DNA of 64,000 bases from Megalobrama amblycephala (GCF_018812025.1 NC_063054.1:38007396-38071395), one strand, 5' to 3'. Positions 12,123-45,955 are shown, numbered from the stretch's first letter. Numbers and translations are program-made. Notes: generated by a model not told the origin, from the sequence alone.

Positions 12123-14249
12123 AGATATTGCCCAAGCATATTTACCCCATCGCCAGCTCTGCTAATGGTCAGCTACCGGGATGGCTGAAGTACTTTTCCA
12201 TGCCTAGCCAATAAGTCTAGAGTTGTTTCTTTATTCTTTTACTATACATGAATTATCATGATGCACCGATCGAAATTACTGAAAATTTGCAGCCGAAACA
12301 GCAATTTACGCGCTTGTCTAGAAGGGAACCTTATATAGCCTACGCAAATTTGTCTAAATTAGAATTTAGACCAGCTAAAATATATTGTTAGACCAAAAAT
12401 ATCTTATCGATTAATTAAGTAATAAAGACATGTAATAAAGTAATAAAGAAATTAAAAAAAAAATAATAATAAAAAATACGTCTATTGCTTCAGCCTTATT
12501 CAAAGGCCGCGGAAACATGAGTTCGTTTCTTACGCAATCCATTCCACACCCGACGTTCATGGTTTTCTTCCCATTTATTAAATATAGGCAATTGGTTGAT
12601 GAAACATTGATTGAAATTAAGATACAATTTCTACAAAACGAAATTCACTTTAAAGAAAGACTTAATATAAAACAAAACTTAATGAAGTGGTCAAACTTAT
12701 GTCTGACCCGCTGCATGTCTCCCAACATTGCGTATCCGTCATGCTATTCAATTATCATAATCAACGAGATGAAATAAAAAAAAAAAAAAAAAAAAATAAT
12801 AATAATAATAATAGGCTATAGCCCACTATAAATATGAAACTAAATTTGCTACATTTTATCCCTCTGGCCGACGAACGCGCCTGCGCTTTCTGATGGATTT
12901 TTTCCTCATGACAGCTGAAACAACTGAAAACAGGCCTTCCCTCATTTTTGGCGATAGCCTATAGACTAGTGCAAGACTACAAATGGTCTACTTGTATTTG
13001 TGTACGCTCACAATAACAACAAACCATTGTACTTTTGTAAAATAAAATAAATAAATTAAAAAAACTGCGTGCGCTTTCAGCTGCCTCTCTACTAGAATCT
13101 TTCTGGAACGTCTCAGAAATTTTACTTAAACTCAGAGAATAATTGTAGCCTACCTAAAGAAAAAAAAACATTTTTCGATAAGAAATTCATAGGTCTGTTT
13201 TAAATAAGAGGCGATCTTTCCGCTGGAACGTGTTGTTTCTGAAATCATGGCCAGTGCTCGTTGCCGCTGTTATCAGTTCTCTTGGCGCTCGTGCACACGC
13301 GCAGTTTTCACACAGACAATCGAGCGTTTCGTTCTGGTAAAAGCACAAAACAAAATGCACACAACGTGTCCTTGCTCTTGATGTACAATCACTGATGAAC
13401 ACCTTTGGTTTTAATGAGTAAATAGCCTATAGTTATTCCTGCCTGCCGGTATTTAGTCTGCGATATCAAAATCACTAAACATTATAGCATATATACTAGC
13501 CTAATATTATTCAATAATAACATCAAATGTTATTAACCTTTATTTTTTCTAATCAAACCAGTTTCAGAACGTTTATAATACAGAAGGAACGCTGGAACAG
13601 AAACGTTAAAATACCGATTCTGCTCGGAGTGGAGTGATTTATTATTATTATTATTATTATTATTTCGTTTTTAAGCCCTGGTATAAAGTTTAGTAAAATG
13701 TTGATAAATTGTGCAGTCTTATACTGGTATCCCAGATTTCAATATTTGGTAGTTTAAATGCCTGCCTGAGGTCTCTGTGAAAGTTTTAAAGCAGTTTTAA
13801 AGCAGTCTCATGTGCCGCTTTCAGACCGGTCACGTCCGTAACGGAAAACTGTCACATCCGTAACGTTGTTTTTTCCTCATTTATGCGGACACGAAAAATG
13901 AAATACAATTATTATTTTATGCTCTGTGGAGAGCCAACCCTTCTTCATTAGGTGGGCAGTATTACTTTTGGTTTGCGCAATATAATTCGCAGAATTCTTA
14001 AAAAATATGTTGTCACCCAAAACTTAGTGACTTTTTTTGTCACGTCCGTAACGCTGTATATTTCCCTCATCTAAAATATAAAACAATTGTATAGACTGAC
14101 ATTTTTCTAATGTCTGGACTCCTTTAGTAAGGGATTATGAATATATAAATAGACGGTTTAATATGTTGCTATTAAATGCATTCTTTGAGCGTTTATATTT
14201 CAAGTTTTGACTCCAAATGTCACGTCCATAACGCTGGAATTGCCCATCT

Positions 14250-14990
14250 CACAATTCTGACTTTATATCTTGCAATTCAGACTTTCTTTCTTGCAATTCT
14301 GACCTTTTCTTGCAATTCTGACTTACTTTTTCGCAATTCAGAGTTTATATCTCACAATTCCGACTTTATATCTTGCAATTCAGACTTTCTTTCTTGCAAT
14401 TCTGACTTTTTCTTGCAATTCTGACTTTATTTCTGGCAATTCTGACTTACTTTTTCACAATTCAGAGTTTATATCTCACAATTCTGACTTTATATCTTGC
14501 AATTCAGACTTTCTTTCTTGCAATTCTGACCTTTTCTTGCAATTCTGACTTACTTTTTCGCAATTCAGAGTTTATATCTCACAATTCCGACTTTATATCT
14601 TGCAATTCAGACTTTCTTTTTTGCAATTCTGACCTTTTCTTGCAATTCTGACTTTATTTCAGGCAATTCTGACTTACTTTTTTCGCAATTCTGACTTTAT
14701 TTCTGGCAATTCTGACTTACTTTTTCGCAATTCAGAGTTTATATCTCACAATTCCGACTTTATATCTTGCAATTCAGACTTTCTTTCTTGCAATTCTGAT
14801 TTTATTTCTCACAATACTGAGTTTATGTCTTGCAATTCTGAGTTTATATCTCATAATTCAGACATTTTTTTCACATTTGCTAGTTTATATCTCAGTTCCG
14901 AGAAAAAATTTGCAAGAAATAAGACATACAAATTCGCAGTTTTGAATTTGAATTGCTAGATATAAACTAATTTTGAGATAAAGTGGAAGT
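14250..14990. repeat. ~21-bp tandem array, right part
   Basis: Continuation of the array at 8400-9689 beyond the nested element, with the same units (attctgactttatatcttgc, attcagactttctttcttgc). It fades towards the right terminal repeat near 14990-15034. Confidence 0.85.
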
Positions 14991-15604
14991 GACCTTTTTT
15001 ATTTTTTTATTCAATGGCAGAAACAAACTTCCATAATTTAATCTAAAGTAGCATTTCAACACAGAAATCTCAATGTCCCATAAATATACATGACTCAAGC
15101 TTTGCACACACTGTTTCTCAACTATGTTATAAAGGATGAGACTTGTTAAATAATATTGACTTCCTGCTTTCTTGCACAATTTGAGTAAACATTGCAAAAA
15201 TGGGCGTTCCCAAGCTGTCTAATGTTGTATATTGACATGAATTTTGTCTGAATATATAGTTCAAATATCTGCACACCCCTTAAAAAGGCCCTAACGATTA
15301 TAACCAGTGGTTTTCTTAAAGGTTTTGCTGCTGGTATCTGATCCATCATGGCATGTTCAGATGTAGGGCTCTTTCTGTGCGATCATGTCACGACGTGTTG
15401 CAGGAAACCAAAGGCAGTGTAGGAGTAGACACATTTCATGAGCGTGTGTAAACGCTCCTCGTCTGTCATGTGTTTCTCTCCACACCCGCTGAATAAACAG
15501 GACAGAGACGCAGGACATTGACTCTGGATGGAGGCGATAATAGGACAGACGCATAAGGCCGTGAACGTTTCCTTTTTCTCACTGATATATTGTGTTTCTA
15601 TCAG

Positions 15605-15664
15605 GGTCCACTGAAAGAGGAGATGAATGAGCTGAACTGAGGGGAATCAAACACAGCTGAACAG
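15605..15664 (+). other. Candidate 5' non-coding exon of pak6
   Basis: A 60-base segment between acceptor gtttctatcag (ending 15604) and donor gtaaga (from 15665), purine-rich with no long frame. The pyrimidine-containing acceptor and good donor make it the best of the three leader-exon candidates. It would splice to the acceptor at 22761, nine bases before the pak6 start codon. Confidence 0.4.
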
Positions 15665-15949
15665 GTAAGATTGTCTGATGTCACGTCTGCTGCTCAGAAT
15701 GACTCTAAAATTCAAGATATTAGGGCAAAAATGAGTCTTTGTCTCATATTTATATCATATAATATAGTTAAGCAATATCACACCAGTAAGGAGTGCATTA
15801 TCAATCGAGTGCTGTTTTTGCGCAAATGCGATATTGATTTACAGCAGTTCAATAAATAAGAAGTTAGTATTGTGATATTTTATCCACAATATTGTCTGTT
15901 TTTGCACACAAAAATATTACCTATAAACCTAGAACTGTTGTGCGTCTCC

Positions 15950-16140
15950 GAGCAACACACAGCTGTTTCGTTTCTGAACGAATCTGCGTTTTGAGCGAAT
16001 CAGTCAGGTGAACCAGTGATTCAATGACTCATTCATGAAGAGAGCCATTTACTTCGTTCCTGAATGAATCAGCCGTTTGAATGAATCAAATTAATGACTT
16101 ACTCATTAAGACATTTACTGCCACCTACTGGCAATTATTT
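15950..16140. repeat. Dispersed repeat with 'gaatgaatcag...gccacctactggca'
   Basis: Shares gaatgaatcagccgtttgaa, tgactcattcat and tgccacctactggc with 19100-19260 and, inverted, with about 34840-34995. Repeat class unknown. A tagttcacccaaaaat fragment of the 6054 hairpin family follows at about 16198. Confidence 0.6.
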
Positions 16141-16379
16141 AGAGTGTCATTTCATAAATAAAAAATCATATTTCCATATTAAAAAAACCCATTACAGGTA
16201 TAGTTCACCCAAAAATTTAAATTTATTTACTCACCCTCATGGCCGCCGAAACCTAAAAGTTTGTGTATTAAATTTGTTTTTTTTTGTCTCTTTAAAGCTT
16301 TTCTCATTTAACACAATAATGACTTTAAATGATCTTTTTGAGGTCATTTCTCAACCAAATTTGATGTGCGATTAATCGC

Positions 16380-17790
16380 CACATCATGTAATTAATTCGA
16401 TTTTTTTAAATATATATTTATTAATTTATTATTTTTATATTTTTAAATGATTATTCTTACTTGAGATTTAATATGGATGCACTATATATAGTGCAAACGT
16501 ATATATAAGTTTCAAAAGTGCTAAAACATTTTACACCTTTTCTATTGTACATTATAATATTTATATTTAAGCCTGTGAATATCTTGAATTAAATATATCT
16601 TTAGTATCTTTAGTGTAAATATTATTTGTTAAACACCAGCAAAACACTTCAGACTTTTATGTTGGCCATCATATCAGCTAGTGGCCATAACATAAAAACA
16701 ATTAGTGGATATCATTATACTTTTTAACTTTTTTTATTGAACTAATGAAAAGAACATATGAATAAATCAGGCATAAATCTTTTTACAAAAATTACATGCT
16801 TCACATTATGTTTGACAATATTTTGAAGATATTTTGTAGAAATATTTACTTTTTGAACACTTACTTTATGGATAACATAATGAATAAAAAAAAAAATGTG
16901 TTCGTAATGTCTTATCTGGTTATTTTGCATGTTTATTGTTCACTGTTTAATGTTCACTAGTGAGAAAATATGCAACCCAGTGTTATTTGCATAAAAATTA
17001 CTTTTCCGTATGTATTCTGTATGTATAATACAATATGGACATATTGAGAGCATATAAAATATTAACATTGTTACATATTTATATAAACATATAATATTTA
17101 CAAATCCTTTACCTAATAAATATATTTATATACTTATTTATGTTTAGAGACATTTTAGATTCCTTAACCCTATGCCCAAACCTAAACATAATAATTTTAG
17201 TTACAATATACTATTTTATAGATATTTATGAGCCTCTAATCCCTCTAAACCTAACTGTTTTAAACTTTTTTAAAAATACATGCAGTATAAAGAAAAATAT
17301 AACAGTCATACTAGTATTATGACTATAATTTATTTCAAAAAGTGAAATGGAGATGGAGAAAGACTTGAAAGACTTTTAATTTGGATTACAGTTCACAAAA
17401 AAATAAAATGGGTTACTTTTTGATAATTTTATGGTGCGTTTGTGTTGTTTTATAGTCTCTTTGGTTATAAATACAATAGAATCAACTGAATGCAGCCATG
17501 AATTCAATATTCACCAACTAAACATTTGTACATTTGTACTTTTTTTAATGAGACTGGGATGTGTAATAAACCCAAATCTGCATTGGAGAAAAAATTATAT
17601 TGCTTATAGCGCCTCCTGTGACCTGGAGAGTGCAGTGACGCTTTTCAGATTTTACATAAATGCAGGCAGACTCAAATATTTCCAAGGGCCTTGGTTGCAA
17701 ATATTGATTGACAGCTCAGTGTGAGTTTACAGACACACTGTGTCATTTATGGAAATCCACTGGCTTGTGTTTGTGCAGTTTTAGTTTATG
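16380..17790. other. AT-rich stretch, nothing recognised
   Basis: Only short chance frames; no repeat family, RNA gene or splice-bounded exon was convincing. Confidence 0.4.
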
Positions 17791-17853
17791 AACTGAGCTG
17801 GAAACGTTCTTCCGGTAACATTAATAGAACGTTTGTTCAGAGTTATCTAATAC

Positions 17854-19772
17854 AGGGTATCCGCGGGGCATTGAAAAGCATTAAAAGTCATTAAATGGAT
17901 TTTGCGAAAATTAAGGCCTTGAATGGCATTGAAAAGCATTAAATTTCGTTTCAACAGGCATTCAATTTTTTAGATAGTTTTTAAGAAAAACTACGAGTTT
18001 ATTTTGAATAAATCCTAAATAATAACTTTGATTTGCTGTCGCAAAATATGTACATTGGTGTGATACGCACACGGAACCAGTTTGGTAATTGTCTCCGGCC
18101 GGCGCAAAATTGCCATAACGCCGGTTTGGACAGCGGCGCACTGGGACCTGCGGAAGGCTGCATCAGTGTTGCCAACTTAACGACTTTTCAGGCCCCTTTT
18201 GCGACTTTTTTCTAAGAAAGCACGTTGTGACGAATAAAGCGACTTGTTAACCTGATCTAGCTTCCGAGACCCACCGGTACTGCCGCAGGAGCGCAAGAGT
18301 GCTTTCCTGCTGCAGGCCATACTGCAGGCTCAGGAAAAGACGGCCCAGAGATGCCGTTCAGCCTCTCTGGTTTAGCGTTGAGGATGTGCGCTTTGTCAGA
18401 GAACAAATAAAATAGATACTATTGCTTCTAACTTGAGTGATCATTTTAAGTGTGTATATAGCCAAAATCACAGCAACTGTCTTTATCTTATGTGTATGGT
18501 GATTTTGTCAGACAATGTCTTGATTATAAATCAGGATTTTAGTGCTGGTGTAACATGTCAGGGCTCGAACTTTACTTTCCCGACCGGACAAGGACCTGAT
18601 TAAAACGTCAATACCAAAAAAAAAAAAAAAAAAAAAAAAAAACAGTAACTTGGGAATCACCAAAACGCAAGTATGACTGATTTTATTACATTTAGCGTTA
18701 GTGGCGATCGATAGTGGATAATAATAGGCTGTATAATGTAGTGACGATAACAAGGTTGCGCTGTTGAGGCTCGCGCACCATCTCGAGGAGAAATGGAAAC
18801 ATGAGCGAAGCACACAAAAATAAACTCTGTTAAACATACTGCGGTAAAAATTCAAAATGTGTAGTTTTTATAACTTTATACTGGTAAGCGAAACCACACA
18901 ACCAAGAATGCTGATTTCCTAAATAGGCTACCTCACGATTAAAAATGTGACACTGATTTCATACAACAGTTCAATTAACAAAACGTTAATATTAAGCCAC
19001 TTACATTTTAGAAGGAACATTGACTGTTTTTGTTCTATTTTAGCAGCAAAAATCGTTTCAAACAAAGATCACAGCAAAGCGCAACACTCAGCCTTGTTTT
19101 CATTACTGAATGATTCAGTGTTTTGAACGAATCGGTTGAATCAAAGATTAAATGACCCATTCATAAACAATTGCCTCATTCTTGAATGAATCAGCCATTG
19201 GAATGAACGAATCAATGACCCACTCAATAAGACGGTTACTTGACGCCACCTACTGGTGATTTAGTTTCATTTTTAAAATATAATATCCCCTCCAACATTT
19301 CATATTTGTATTTTCAAAAAGTATTTAAAACAATCCTATAACATTATTTAATGCAGTTGTAATCAATCAAAAATATGCAGATTTACATATGTCAAAGCTG
19401 CAATATTCTGAAAGGAAATTTTTTTCTACCACAAAAAAAAAAAAAAAAAAAAAACTATTTTTTTCCTGACAAGCTACTGTTTTGCTTGTACAAGGAAAAA
19501 TATATATAGATGAAACAATTTTATTGGGAGTTTGGCTGTGATAAAATATATTATGTGATCAAAAGGGTAGCAGCAGAGAAGCAAACAAATGTAAAGGTCT
19601 GACACTTGGCAGAATGCAAATGCAACAATGACATGTTGTATTTTCTAATTGCCGTATGTCGTCATCTACCGACATTTAGCGGCATATATATGGCATTAAA
19701 AAAATAAAAAATTGGCATTAAAAAGGCATTAAAAAGCATTAAATTAGATTTGATGAAACCCTGTAGAAACCC
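17854..19772. mobile_element. DNA transposon with ACAGGGTATCCGCGG end, inserted into an older repeat
   Basis: Begins ACAGGGTATCCGCGGGGCAT and ends with a doubled AACCCTGTA. Subterminal runs of aaaggcattaaaaagcatta occur at both ends. The flanks 17800-17853 and 19780-19990 belong together as one AACGTTC-type repeat, showing a later insertion. A poly(A) run at 18616-18641 and a tgaatgattcag repeat at 19100-19260 lie inside. No transposase frame seen. Confidence 0.6.
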
Positions 19773-20274
19773 TGTAATAATGTTCTCAAAATTTGTTCAT
19801 GGAAGGTTCTGAAATGTTTGTCTAACATTTTTTTAAATGTAACAAGTTTTTTCAGAATGTTCAGAGAACATTCAAAAGTAACGTTCCCAAATGGAATGTT
19901 CGCTAAATGAAACATTCAAAAATCTAGAATGTTCAGAGAACGTTAAGGGAACGTTAGTTAAACGTTTTTAGAACTTTGTTTGCTGGGAGACTCCTTATCC
20001 TGCATTAAACCACAAGGATGATTTGGCTAAACAAATTAGGAAGTGCAGGTTTTGTAGGCCAACAGTAGCAGTGACTGCATTGAGGGTCTTACAGTTCAAT
20101 GTATATGTTTATCATTTTTAACAAATGAGAGGCGTTTAGTTTTTATTTAGTTCTGTTATGATTAGGGCATTTCATATGACAGGTGACGGACACACATGAT
20201 CCTGAACCAAGGATGACCAGTGGAAATATATTTTTTTTTGTCTTGTGGGAAATATGTAAATGTCTAATGAAGGA

Positions 20275-20856
20275 CACATTGTAAAAAATGTGCTGCTGAA
20301 TGTATATGTATAAAATAAAATAAAATACTAAAATGTAAAATAAAATACTAAAAAAAGAAATAAAGAAAATTAAAAAAAAAAAAAATATATAATAAAAAAA
20401 ATTATAAAATAAAATACTATCACAGTGTTTCCGGATTAACAGAATGTCTGTATATTTTGCAACTCATACCCAAGTGATATAATATTAATATACCTATGTA
20501 CTTGAGCAACCAAAATCTGATTTTTACCTCCAAATATACTAATAATCACCATAAAAATACAGGTTGTAAAACAGAAAACCACATGATGAACACACTTGAC
20601 ACTTAAATAAAGCAATAAACATTAACAGAATAACACTAAACAAACAAATAATAAAATTAGATTCAGCTATTTAAATAAAATATAATCATATGTTATGAGT
20701 CACGCAGGGACTTCTCTTTTTTCACCATAAATTATACAGTAATTCGTAGTTTTTACCTTTTGGCAGTATTTTACAATAAAATTACATGACCATTTACAAT
20801 TTTTTTACTGTATGCAGTATTGTAATTATTATTATTTTTATTTATTTTTTACAGTG
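20275..20856. mobile_element. MITE with CACTGTAAAAA-type ends, second copy
   Basis: Left cattgtaaaaaatgtgctg, right ttattttttacagtg, with internal similarity to 11222-11878 (aaaacagaaaaccacatga compared with aaagagaaagccacatga). Simple-sequence AAAAT runs at 20315-20420. Confidence 0.55.
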
Positions 20857-21479
20857 CAGTACTACAAAAAAATAGCATCTTTTATATCTTATATAATATA
20901 GTCGAATGTCGATCAGATACTAGTCGATCTGTTCATCCACGCAGACAGACGCGGCTGGTGATGTTATTGATCGGGTTAATGCAGAACAGAGCCCGTCTGC
21001 GTTAGAGGACAAACGAAGCGTTTCAAAGCTTTCTTTCTCATTTACACAAATACAGTAAAAGTATGGAGATATAAAATGAATGTGGAGCTGCTCAAATCAT
21101 CAGATCTTGAGAGAATTTGATAGGAAATATTCGGGATTGGCAAATTTGAGCCCAGTTTGATCTCATTAATGTCTTGGAAAATACAACTGAGATATTAACC
21201 TTGTAAAGCCTGACATATGATACAACAGTTAAACAAAAATGTAGCATATGTGTTTCATGTTTTGCATCATGTTTGGTGCTCATATAGTCTGAAATAGTGA
21301 GAATATGGAGGAAAAAACAGTTCAGTTTTATTCAGAGGCCTGAGCAAAAATATGCAATTTAATGCAGATGCTGATATTTGGATAAAAAGTAAGGTAATGT
21401 AAATCAATGAGATCTTTATTACAGATACTGACATAAAATACATATCAATATCTGCCAATAATATGTCTTAGAGATTACC

Positions 21480-22342
21480 AAATACACATGTAATGGAGAT
21501 ATCATTAATTTTGAAGTTTTATTAAGTGTTAACAATGAGATTATGTGGTTTTTATAATCAATTAGCACTGCTTTTGTCATTTTTTACAAGATGGACAAAA
21601 TTTGTCACCAAAAAGTCATTTGGTTTAACCAAAATTTCAGTTTTACCAAATGACACTTTTGGTTACACCGAATGACAATATTTTCAAACAATGCTAACAG
21701 GCTGATATCTAGCAAAAGAACAATCAAACATTTTATATTTAGCACAAGTTTTTAAAATATTACAACATTTTCCATGTTTTATAGCGGTTGCACCGAATGA
21801 CGTATGAATGCGTATGATCAAGTGAAAACATGAATTTATCAAACAGTTAAGAGAGAGTTAGTTACTTTGCTTCACGACCATGTGGTCCTTTGCAGGTGTC
21901 TGAATGATGTCACATCCTGTCACATGATATTGACCACATGACTTGATCCAAAATGGTCGATTTATATTGGTTACTCCGAATGACATCAATGAAATTCATT
22001 TTTCCAGACATTCTTTCTCATAAAGCAACGACTTCTACACATAATTTTAATATCATTTTGCACTATGTTGATATATGATGTTATAAAATCATTCCAGAAT
22101 AAAAAATATATACATTTATTACATTTTAAGATATTTTAATCACAAATGAAATGGCTGTATTGGCCTTTGGACGGTTAAACCGAATGACCTTTACACTTTA
22201 AAATACCTTTATATGTCGCAGCATATAATTAAAACCTTTTGGATTCAATAAAAGAGTTTGAGTTGTACTACCTTACATACATTGGATGTCATATCTTTGT
22301 TTTTTATTTTTATATAGGCCTTTGGACTCACATCATTGACCC
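21480..22342. mobile_element. DNA transposon copy with repeated ACCGAATGAC motif
   Basis: Collinear and closely similar to 45117-45955 from 'ggagatat...ttttgaagttttattaag' onward. Contains four (a)ccgaatgac motifs (about 21668, 21790, 21976 and 22180). The right end catcattgaccc matches the other copy; the left terminal GGGTCATTGAC is missing, so this copy is truncated or diverged at the left. Confidence 0.7.
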
Positions 22343-22770
22343 TAATATCAAATATAGGGCTTTATAGGGTTAAATTGATTCCTACAGGCTTGGGAAATCC
22401 AATGTACCCAGAATCAGGACATTGTTTTTTTTTCTGTGGTCACTTACTGTGTCCTCAATATAACCTGCAGCAGTATTGAGCCGGTTCACTGAATATGCAT
22501 TAGTAAAGACTCGATCTGCAGCTATTATGTAACAGGACGCTCTCGGTGTCAGGTTTGAAAGAGCTTTAGGAAAGGGGTGTGTCCTCAGGTGTTAGATTGA
22601 CAGCACGTGTCACACCTGTCCCCGCCCCCTTTTGAGTCTTGTTTTGTTTTTTGACGGCCTTCTCTTCAGTTGGATATGCATGCTGTGAACGTGACTGCAT
22701 GGCATTACTGGAGAAACTGAGCCTGTCGTTTCACGATGGGACTGACTCTTGTTTTCCGCAGGCCGTCAGG

Positions 22771-43171
<20,401 letters not shown>

Positions 43172-43840
43172 GCACAGCCTCCAGCGCTCCCCGTACTGAC
43201 GGAGCTTCCTGTACGCACTTTTGTGACTGCCAGAGTTCTGTAGCTTTGTGTTTCCCTGAACTGTTTACATTCCCACTGGAGACCAACAGTGTCCCAAAAC
43301 GGAACATTCGGTCAGCATTTATCCAATTCCAAATTGTGCTTCATTCTTTTGCAATGAACCTCAGTCAGGTTAGACGAAAATGAACTTAGACGTCATTTCA
43401 AACTAAATCTAGGAGTTCGAAACAGCTTGCCGAAGTGAACTTTCCAGAAAAGTCCGAACACCTTCGAACTGTCATTGGTCCATGGTGATGATGCAATAGG
43501 TGGGTGTGGCTCTGAGGCTCCGCCCTCTTCAAAATAGTTCATTTTCATGTCAAAACTTAAATATGGTGCCACTTTGATTACGTGCAAGTGCATTAGAATG
43601 AATTTGGAAAACAATTTGTCACAATCTTTTCTAGTTGCAAAACATTGTGCATTTGCTGGTTATTAAATGCATCTGATGAGATCAGAATCATGCAGTCATT
43701 GATTTTAAAATGTAACTTTTATTGCTGTACAGTAAGATAAATGTGCCTATGAAACTGAACCCTTATTTTCAGACACTGAATGTTGTTGTTTTTTTCTTCC
43801 AAGATGTAAAAGGATAATAAATGTTTTTTTATAATTCACC
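43172..43840 (+). other. pak6: pak6 3' untranslated region with poly(A) signal
   Basis: Non-repetitive sequence follows the stop codon, with AATAAA at 43816-43821. Cleavage would be expected some 15-25 bases later, giving a 3' UTR of roughly 670 bases. The end is inferred from this single signal. Confidence 0.6.
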
Positions 43841-43849
43841 ACATCTTGT

Positions 43850-45110
43850 GAATATTTCCTTAATTGCATGTCAAATGTGTTTCTCATCTTCAAGAAGCAT
43901 TTAAGTTACAAAATGCATAAAACTTTGCATGGTGTAAACATGCAGGAAATGGCGTGTGAACTGCTTAACCACATGAAGCTGTTAAAGCATGCCTGATGAT
44001 TGATGGCTGTTTAATAAGAGCGTTGTTATCATAATTATAATACTTTAGATGAAGCTCAGATTAGGAGCTGTTCTTTTCAAAGGGTCCAATAACTTGCACA
44101 AAGGTAGTCACCTTCCAGCTGTTATTATTCTGTAGCCAATCGTTTTGACCACACTCTGATTTAATCAGATGTTGTGCAGCATGAACATGGAGCAGATCTG
44201 TTGCTGCACATGAAGTGTAGGAGCGTGTTCACTTAGGTGGCGGTATGTCAGCTTATCTACCACCTGATAAGCTTGTTATTTACTTATGTAGCACTTAAAT
44301 TCTTGAAGCTCACTACTGGGGATTTTATTTGCTGGACATCTTTGCTTGCTTCATTGTATTAGGAACACTAGTTTTCATTCATGAAATGTGTGTGTATGTC
44401 ATGTTTTTCTGTTGAACTGAAAGCAGAAATAGATTTATAGATGAGTTACACTCGTTTCTTGAGGCTCAGTGAATGCACAAAGAGGCAGATAATAGAAGTG
44501 AAGAGGAACTTCTTTTCATTCTTGTGTTCTATTTCAAGGCTGTTGTTGAGTGGAGATGAGTCGGGACGTCCTTCACGCAGAGGTGTCTGCAGCATCTATC
44601 AGAGGACCTTTGATAAAGTCGCTGCCATGAAGTCAAACAAAGATAAAAACAGATTCCTGACTTTCAACTCCCATTAGAGGACAGCAGCTTGTCCTACTTT
44701 AACATTACATGATCTGTTTTTCTTGTATTTTCTGACCTATATATATATGTATTTCAATCTTTTATGTTTTTGAAAGAAGTCTCTTCTGCTCTCTAAGGCT
44801 GCATTTATTTGATGAAAAATACAGTAAAAATTGTGAAATATTATTACAATGTAAATCAACTGTTTTCTATGTGAATATATAATAAAGTGTAATTTATTCC
44901 TGTGATCAAAGCTGAATTTTCAGCATCATTAATCCAGTCTTCAGTCACATGATCCTTCAGAAATCATTCTCTTTTTTTTTTTAATTTAACAGTCAAAACT
45001 GCCTCATGGGTGCGGTTATCCATATTCTTTCTGGATTTTAGGTAGGAAAAAAAGATACTTGAATAGAAGAAAAACAAATGGGTTGCAATTATGGATACAT
45101 ATTCACATAT
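43850..45110. other. Intergenic between pak6 and myosin; one repeat fragment
   Basis: Mostly unique-looking AT-rich sequence. 44740-44970 is a fragment of the 31718-32629 hairpin family (agtctcttctgctctctaag, tgatcaaagctgaattttca). The frame at 44441-44677 has no recognisable domain. Confidence 0.5.
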
Positions 45111-45116
45111 GTACAT

Positions 45117-45955
45117 GGGTCATTGACAAATAAGGTTTTTAAAAGTGTGAGAAACATAATGGAGATATTAATTTTGAAGTTTTATTAAGTGTTAACAATG
45201 AGATTATGTGGTTTTTATAATCAATTAGCACTGCTTTTGTCACTTTTTACAAGATTTTGTCACCAAAAAGTCATTTGGTTTAACCAAAATTTCGGTTTTA
45301 CCGCATGACACTTTTGGTTACACCGAATGACAATATTTTCAAACAATGCTAACAGACTGATATCTAGCATCTCAAACATTTTATATTTAGTACAAGTTTT
45401 TAAAATATTACAGCATTTTCCATGTTTTATAGCGGTTGCACCGAATGACATATGAATGCGTATGATCAAGTGAAAACGTGAATTTATCAAACAGTTAAGA
45501 GAGAGTTAGTTACTTTGCTTCATGACCATGTGGTCCTTTGCAGGTGTCTGAATGATGTCACATCCTGTCACATGATACTGACCACATGACTCGATCCAAA
45601 ATGGTCCCTTTATATTGGTTACTCCGAATGACATCAATGAAATTCATTTTTCTGGACCTTCTTTCTCATAACAAAACAGCGATTTCTACACATAATTTTA
45701 ATATCATTTTGCACTATGTTGATATATGATGTTATAAAATCATGCCAGAATAAAAAAATATATACATTACATTTTAAGATATTTTAATCACAACTGAAAT
45801 GGCTGTATTGGCCTTTGGACGGTTAAAAATCTTTACAATACCTTTATATGTCGCAAAATATAATTAAAACCTAATATACTTTGGACATAATATCTTTGTT
45901 TTTTATTATTATTAAAGCCTTTGGACAAAAAAAATGACCGTCATGTCATTGACCC
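45117..45955. mobile_element. DNA transposon with GGGTCATTGAC ends and ACCGAATGAC repeats
   Basis: Ends GGGTCATTGAC and GTCATTGACCC are perfect inverted repeats with acat on both sides (45113-45116, 45956-45959). Length 839. Near-identical stretches to 21480-22342. Contains three to four ccgaatgac or close variants. No coding capacity. Confidence 0.8.

Larger units (their letters stand above)
9690..14245. mobile_element. 4.56-kb non-autonomous DNA transposon with GGGCAATTCCA ends and subterminal repeats
   Basis: Ends GGGCAATTCCA and TGGAATTGCCC are inverted repeats; atct occurs on both sides (9686-9689, 14246-14249) and once in the uninterrupted array unit, so it is a 4-bp duplication. The motif gtcacgtccgtaacg or close variants occurs near 10073, 13831, 13853, 14039 and 14220 and inverted at 10225 and 10240. 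No frame longer than about 90 codons exists, so it cannot encode a transposase. A smaller element is nested at 11222-11878. Confidence 0.75.
8358..15034. mobile_element. Foldback element with internal tandem arrays, split by a nested element
   Basis: Left end ATGGAAGCTTGTTTCCACCA and right end, read on the other strand, ATGGAAGTTTGTTTCTGCCA. Flanks cctttaat (8350-8357) and aatttaat (15035-15042) match at 6 of 8 positions, a decayed 8-bp duplication. The inside is tandem units at 8400-9689 and 14250-14990, interrupted by the 4556-bp element at 9690-14245. Without the insert it would be about 2.1 kb. An 8-bp duplication suggests the hAT group, but no transposase is present. Confidence 0.75.

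Noticed and set aside
16094..16375. 93-codon frame
   Set aside because: Spans a transposon-end fragment (tagttcacccaaaaat) and simple sequence; no recognisable protein.
22639..22770. Upstream in-frame start for pak6
   Set aside because: A good acceptor at 22761 and the family-typical MFLRRKKKK start at 22771 show that this part is intron.
44441..44677. 78-codon frame between pak6 and myosin
   Set aside because: No domain, no splice context, ends in unique intergenic DNA; indistinguishable from chance.
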